A stretch of 64,000 nt of DNA from Hydrogenophaga crassostreae (GTDB taxonomy: Bacteria; Pseudomonadota; Gammaproteobacteria; Burkholderiales; Burkholderiaceae_C): the NCBI RefSeq assembly GCF_001761385.1, contig NZ_CP017476.1:186001-250000 (forward strand), given 5' to 3'. The translations under genes were made by a program, and so were the position numbers. Shown here piece after piece: positions 60,423 through 64,000 of the stretch (position 1 is the first letter of the stretch; each line of letters begins with the position of its first letter). A model generated the notes under the pieces. It was not told the origin of the DNA, made no database searches, and saw only the letters and a list, made by a program, of their open reading frames with translations.

Positions 60423-61274
60423 ATGAAAACCCTGTCTTTCATCCAGCGCAACCCCAATGGCCACTGGGTTGGCGACGGGTTTCCGGTGCGCAGCATTTTT
60501 TCGTACCAGGACAACCCGACCGCTTTCTCACCCTTCCTGCTGCTCGACTACGCCGGCCCAACCCGTTTTGACGCCACGACCCAGCGCCGGGGCGTGGGCC
60601 AGCATCCACACCGGGGGTTTGAGACCGTGAGCATCGTTTACCACGGTGAGGTGGCGCACCGCGACTCCACTGGTGCCGGTGGCACCATCGGCCCGGGAGG
60701 TGTGCAATGGATGACCGCCGCTGGTGGCATCGTGCACGAGGAGTTCCATGGAGAGCGCTATGCGCGCGATGGCGGGCCATTTGAAATGGTGCAACTGTGG
60801 GTCAATCTGCCCGCGCGCAACAAGATGGGTCCGCCGGGCTACCAGGGCATCACTGCCGCACAGACGCCCACCGTCGAATTGCCCGACGGAGCGGGCACGG
60901 CGCGTCTGATCGCCGGAGACTTCATGGGCGCCCAAGCGCCAGCCCATTCGTTCACGCCCATGCAGGTATGGGACTTGCAACTCAAAGCAGGCAGCACGGT
61001 TGTCTTGCCTGCCCCCGAGGGCCACACCACGGTGCCGCTGGTGCTCAGGGGCCTTGTGGCAACGCCTGAAGGGGTTGAGGCGAGCGACGCTGAAATGATG
61101 GTTTTCTCCCGTGAAGGCGAAGGGGTGACGCTGCATGTCCTGACCGACGCCACGGTGCTCTGGCTCTGTGGTGAGCCCATTGATGAACCGGTGGTGGGGT
61201 ATGGTCCTTTTGTGATGAACAGCGAAGCCGAGATTCACCAGGCCTTTGCCGATTTTCAGAGTGGACGGTTTTGA
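60423..61274 (+). CDS. Pirin family protein (first of two)
   Basis: A 283-residue bicupin of the pirin family. HPHRGFETVSIVYHGEVAHRDS holds the first metal His pair, then VQWMTAAGGIVHEEFH and WVNLPARNKMGPPGYQ, all typical. Pirins bind iron; some have quercetinase activity or act as redox sensors. GGAGTCACC precedes the ATG at 60423. The next gene is a second pirin from another subfamily, 81 bp on. Confidence 0.93.
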   Translation: MKTLSFIQRNPNGHWVGDGFPVRSIFSYQDNPTAFSPFLLLDYAGPTRFDATTQRRGVGQHPHRGFETVSIVYHGEVAHRDSTGAGGTIGPGGVQWMTAAGGIVHEEFHGERYARDGGPFEMVQLWVNLPARNKMGPPGYQGITAAQTPTVELPDGAGTARLIAGDFMGAQAPAHSFTPMQVWDLQLKAGSTVVLPAPEGHTTVPLVLRGLVATPEGVEASDAEMMVFSREGEGVTLHVLTDATVLWLCGEPIDEPVVGYGPFVMNSEAEIHQAFADFQSGRF

Positions 61275-61355
61275 CCCCCCTCTTGTTCACCCGCCTCGCC
61301 AACGGTAGTCTCGGCTTGCAGGTCAGTGGTGGCGCAATTTTTCCAGGAGAACACG

Positions 61356-62225
61356 ATGCTTGAAATGGTGATCAATGCCCGCGAGGCCGATTTGGGCCAT
61401 GGGCTCAAGGTTCGGCGCGTTCTGCCTTTTGCCAAACGGCGCAATGTGGGGCCTTTCGTGTTTCTGGACCATGCGGGCCCGGTGCCGCTGCCGTCCGGAT
61501 ACGACCGAAAATCCGATGTGCGGCCCCATCCCCATATTGGCCTGTCGACCGTGAGTTACCTGCTGAGTGGCCAGATCACGCACCGCGACAGCCTCGGCAC
61601 GCTGCAGATCATTCGACCCGGCGAAGTCAACTGGATGACAGCCGGGCGCGGCATCACCCACTCTGAACGCTTTACACACCCCGACTCCTACGCGGATGGT
61701 GGTCTGGAGCTGATGCAACTGTGGGTCGCATTGCCTGAGGCAGACGAAGAAACCGGGCCTGCTTTCACCCACTATCCCAAGGAGGCGCTGCCCGAGCAAA
61801 ACACCGGTGGCGTCTGGAGCCGCCTTGTCGCGGGTACAGCCTATGGCCAGACCAGTCCCGTGCAAACCCATTCGCCGCTGTTTTTCCTGCATGTGGAAAT
61901 GACCCCGGGAGCGCGCCTGCCTTTGCCCGGTGGCTACAGCGAGCAAGCGGTTTACGTGGCCAAAGGCGAGGTGGAGCACGCTGGCGCGGTGTACGCTGCA
62001 GGGCAGTTGCTGGTTTTTGACGGTGATAACACGGCCCAGATCAGCGCGGGTGCGGCTGCCACGCTGATGGTTTTTGGCGGTGAGCCGCTGGGTGAACGCC
62101 ACCTGTTCTGGAACTTCGTATCGTCGCGCAAAGAGCGCATCGAACAGGCCAAAGCCGACTGGCGGTCCGGACGCTTTGCCCTCCCGCCCGATGATTGTGA
62201 GGAGCGCATTCCGTTACCTGAATAG
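61356..62225 (+). CDS. Pirin family protein (second of two)
   Basis: A 289-residue bicupin pirin. RPHPHIGLSTVSYLLSGQITHRDS, NWMTAGRGITHSER and LELMQLWVALP give the metal site and family core. Sequence identity with the first pirin is low outside these motifs, so the pair is an old duplication or two separate gains. AGGAGAACACG stands before the ATG at 61356, which was preferred to an upstream GTG. The function is not predictable beyond the family. Confidence 0.93.
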   Translation: MLEMVINAREADLGHGLKVRRVLPFAKRRNVGPFVFLDHAGPVPLPSGYDRKSDVRPHPHIGLSTVSYLLSGQITHRDSLGTLQIIRPGEVNWMTAGRGITHSERFTHPDSYADGGLELMQLWVALPEADEETGPAFTHYPKEALPEQNTGGVWSRLVAGTAYGQTSPVQTHSPLFFLHVEMTPGARLPLPGGYSEQAVYVAKGEVEHAGAVYAAGQLLVFDGDNTAQISAGAAATLMVFGGEPLGERHLFWNFVSSRKERIEQAKADWRSGRFALPPDDCEERIPLPE

Positions 62226-62360
62226 GGTCATGTGAGCCTGTGTGCGCTGCGCTGACAAACGGCGTGTGGCAGCCCTGTGCATTTGCAAACTGTGGCATCC
62301 GGCGCACAATCGACTCTGGCTTTTCCCTGTCACCGACCCCTCATTTCAGCTTTAACCTGC

Positions 62361-62987
62361 ATGTCTTTTATCGGCAAATTTTTCGGTTCACGTTTTGGTG
62401 GGGACGGCCCCGAGTCCCAGTTGCCGTCGGAGCGCCGGGCTGCGGTGGGTGCCTCGGTCAGTGCCCATGAAGCGGCGCTGTTGCTGCGCGCGCCAACGGC
62501 GCTGATGCAGCTCAGCGAGATCGAAGCGCTCGTGGTGGTGGGCTTCATGCGCCCCTGCCAGTTTGAAACGGGCGCGACCATCATTCGCCAGGGCGAAACC
62601 GACGACACCGGCTTCATGGTGCTCGTGCTCAGCGGAGACATCACGGTCGAAACCGTGATGGCCAGCCGCGCCAATCCTGCCACGGTGACGGTGCTCGGTC
62701 CGGGCAGCCTGATTGGCGAGATGGCCCTGGTGGACGGCGGTGCTCGTTCCGCTTCGTGCATCGCCAGTTCGCAGGTGCGCTGCGCCGTGCTCACGCGAGA
62801 AGCGCTGGAGGCACTCATCGCCGAGCAACCCGCAGTGGCCGCCAAACTCATGACCGCCGTGGCCCAGCGTCTGGGCGAGCGCTTGCGCGAAAGTGGCCAC
62901 AAACTGCAGGTCTACAGCAACCTGGTCAAAACCATGCAACAGGAAATTGACGCTCTGATGCCAACCCCCGATCGTCGCCTGAAATAG
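62361..62987 (+). CDS. Cyclic nucleotide-binding domain protein without HTH
   Basis: A 208-residue protein with a Crp-type cNMP-binding domain (about 55-165): FETGATIIRQGETDDTGFMVLVLSGDITV, then GPGSLIGEMALVDGGARSASCIASSQVRCAVL. The phosphate-binding cassette GEMALVDGGARSAS retains the Glu and Arg expected for ligand binding. A C-terminal helix (QRLGERLRESGHKLQVYSNLVKTM) follows, with no DNA-binding domain, so it probably regulates through a partner protein. It starts at 62361. Confidence 0.87.
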   Translation: MSFIGKFFGSRFGGDGPESQLPSERRAAVGASVSAHEAALLLRAPTALMQLSEIEALVVVGFMRPCQFETGATIIRQGETDDTGFMVLVLSGDITVETVMASRANPATVTVLGPGSLIGEMALVDGGARSASCIASSQVRCAVLTREALEALIAEQPAVAAKLMTAVAQRLGERLRESGHKLQVYSNLVKTMQQEIDALMPTPDRRLK

Positions 62988-63169
62988 CAGCCTGCCGGTA
63001 TCTGAGGCGCCACTTTTCATGGTGGCCGACGACGTTCGTCGCCCGCGACCTTTCCGCCATATGCCCCGCTGGATAGCCGCTATGTGTTCCGGCCCATGCA
63101 ACCCGAGCAGCATGGCGGCAAGCTTGGGCGGTCCGGATACCCCGTTTCGACTTGCCCAGAGGCCCGCCA

Positions 63170-64000
63170 ATGACCGCAAAACAACCCCCTTTGGAACTTG
63201 AGCGCCTGCGCATGCTGCCCAAAGCGGAGGTGCATTTGCATCTGGAGGGCGCCTTCGAGCCCGCCGTTCTGGCGCAATGGGCCCAGGAGGCTGGCGTGCC
63301 CATGCCAAGACCGGTCGAGCACCTGCTGGACTTTCAGGGCCTGGCCGATTTTTTGCATTTTCTGGACTGGGCCTGCGGCCTGGCCTCCACCAGTGAACGG
63401 CTGGCCGAGCTCAGCCATGGTCTGAGCAAGCGCCTCGCGGCCAGTGGCGTGGGCTATGCCGATGTGATCGTCAATCCCACCCACTGGCACGCCTGGGATG
63501 GCCGGTTGAAAGCCATGCTGGATGCCATCGACGCGGGCTTCAGCGCTGCCGAGCGCGAAGGTTTTACGCCGGTGGGCCTGTGTGTCAGCCTGCTGCGCAC
63601 CCAGTCGGCTGACGACGCTGTGCAACTGGTGAATGCCCTGATCGAGCTGGCCCATCCGCGTGTGGTCGCCCTGTCCATCGATGGCAATGAAGCAGCGGCG
63701 GGGCGCACCGGCCCGCGCTTTGTCGAGGCGTTTCGGCGCGCGGGAGCGGCGGGCCTGAAGCGAACCGTGCACGCCGGTGAGTCCAGCGGGCCAGAAGGCG
63801 TGCGCGATGCCATCGAACTGTTGGGGGCAGACCGGATCGACCACGGTGTTCGCGCCATCGAAGACCCCGGCGTGGTGCGGTTGCTGGTCGAGCGGGGCAT
63901 TCCGCTGGGCATCTGCCCCACTTCCAATATCCTGCTCGGGGTCTGCCCATCGATCGAGAGGCACCCCATCGAACGGCTGCGCCAGGCGGGTGTCCGGGTG
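63170..64000 (+). CDS. add: Adenosine deaminase (3' end outside window)
   Basis: The first 277 codons of an amidohydrolase of the adenosine/adenine deaminase type. The zinc pair is VHLHLEG (His22 and His24); HAGES carries the third His and catalytic Glu, and DHGVRAIED has the catalytic His. CPTSN near the end is conserved. The Asp zinc ligand (usually in an SLNSDDP motif) lies beyond the window. The start at 63170 is chosen by similarity; no strong ribosome-binding site precedes it. Adenosine, adenine and methylated analogues are all possible substrates. Confidence 0.92.
   Translation, partial: MTAKQPPLELERLRMLPKAEVHLHLEGAFEPAVLAQWAQEAGVPMPRPVEHLLDFQGLADFLHFLDWACGLASTSERLAELSHGLSKRLAASGVGYADVIVNPTHWHAWDGRLKAMLDAIDAGFSAAEREGFTPVGLCVSLLRTQSADDAVQLVNALIELAHPRVVALSIDGNEAAAGRTGPRFVEAFRRAGAAGLKRTVHAGESSGPEGVRDAIELLGADRIDHGVRAIEDPGVVRLLVERGIPLGICPTSNILLGVCPSIERHPIERLRQAGVRV

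Overview
The window reads as chromosomal DNA of a high-GC betaproteobacterium, most likely order Burkholderiales, family Comamonadaceae (Hydrogenophaga-like; the genus is an inference). Pointers are the uniformly GC-rich coding sequence, a phasin gene flanked by PhaR-type sites, a MetH without its homocysteine domain behind an SAH riboswitch, sigma-54 promoters at two ammonium transporter loci, many TetR/MarR/LysR/AraC regulators beside small catabolic operons, and GC-rich roughly 70-90 bp repeats scattered through genes and gaps. No rRNA, tRNA, CRISPR array or prophage was seen.

Layout. 0-6 kb: a TRAP solute receptor (cut by the window edge), a TetR regulator diverging from an acetoacetyl-CoA synthetase, and a YadA-type trimeric autotransporter adhesin. 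6-12 kb: a catabolic cluster of SDR, MarR regulator coupled to a flavin reductase, and, divergently, a NicX-like ring-cleaving dioxygenase, an alpha/beta hydrolase and an acyl-CoA-dehydrogenase-fold protein without the usual catalytic Glu; together they suggest a two-component flavin oxygenase route for an N-heterocycle or related ring. 12-24.5 kb: an M14 peptidase, a first Amt transporter behind a sigma-54 promoter, a GMC oxidoreductase, a scramblase-like protein, a redox group (YHS protein, thioredoxin, AraC, AhpD-like protein), a phosphotyrosine phosphatase, a HbpS/GlcG-like protein, an EamA transporter and an AraC regulator.

24.6-26.7 kb is foreign: a decayed integron related to class 1, with an intI remnant (N- and C-terminal pieces only), an attI1-like site and three AT-richer gene cassettes each closed by an attC. 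26.8-33.9 kb: two LysR regulators, a cupin, an NTF2-like protein, phasin PhaP, an HPF-like protein, a Bax-inhibitor-1 family protein, a TerB-like protein and a TSUP permease. 34-40.1 kb: a same-strand operon of membrane fusion protein, RND pump, DUF2892 protein, SLAC1/TDT channel and a CsoR-superfamily regulator, driven by one promoter with a CsoR-type operator between -35 and -10. 40.2-64 kb: alr, lplT, a tandem pseudo-receiver protein, a WYL regulator, MAPEG, EVE and VOC proteins, lrgAB, glcEF without an adjacent glcD, glnK-amtB with sigma-54 promoter, comM, a beta-helix lipoprotein, metH with SAH riboswitch, two pirins, a cyclic-nucleotide-binding protein and an adenosine deaminase cut by the window end.

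A GC-rich repeat family runs through the window. One copy lies in frame inside acetoacetyl-CoA synthetase, two lie in frame in the MarR N-terminus, four sit in tandem exactly at the stop/start junction of the dioxygenase and hydrolase genes, and degenerate copies lie after lplT and between the VOC and lrgB genes.
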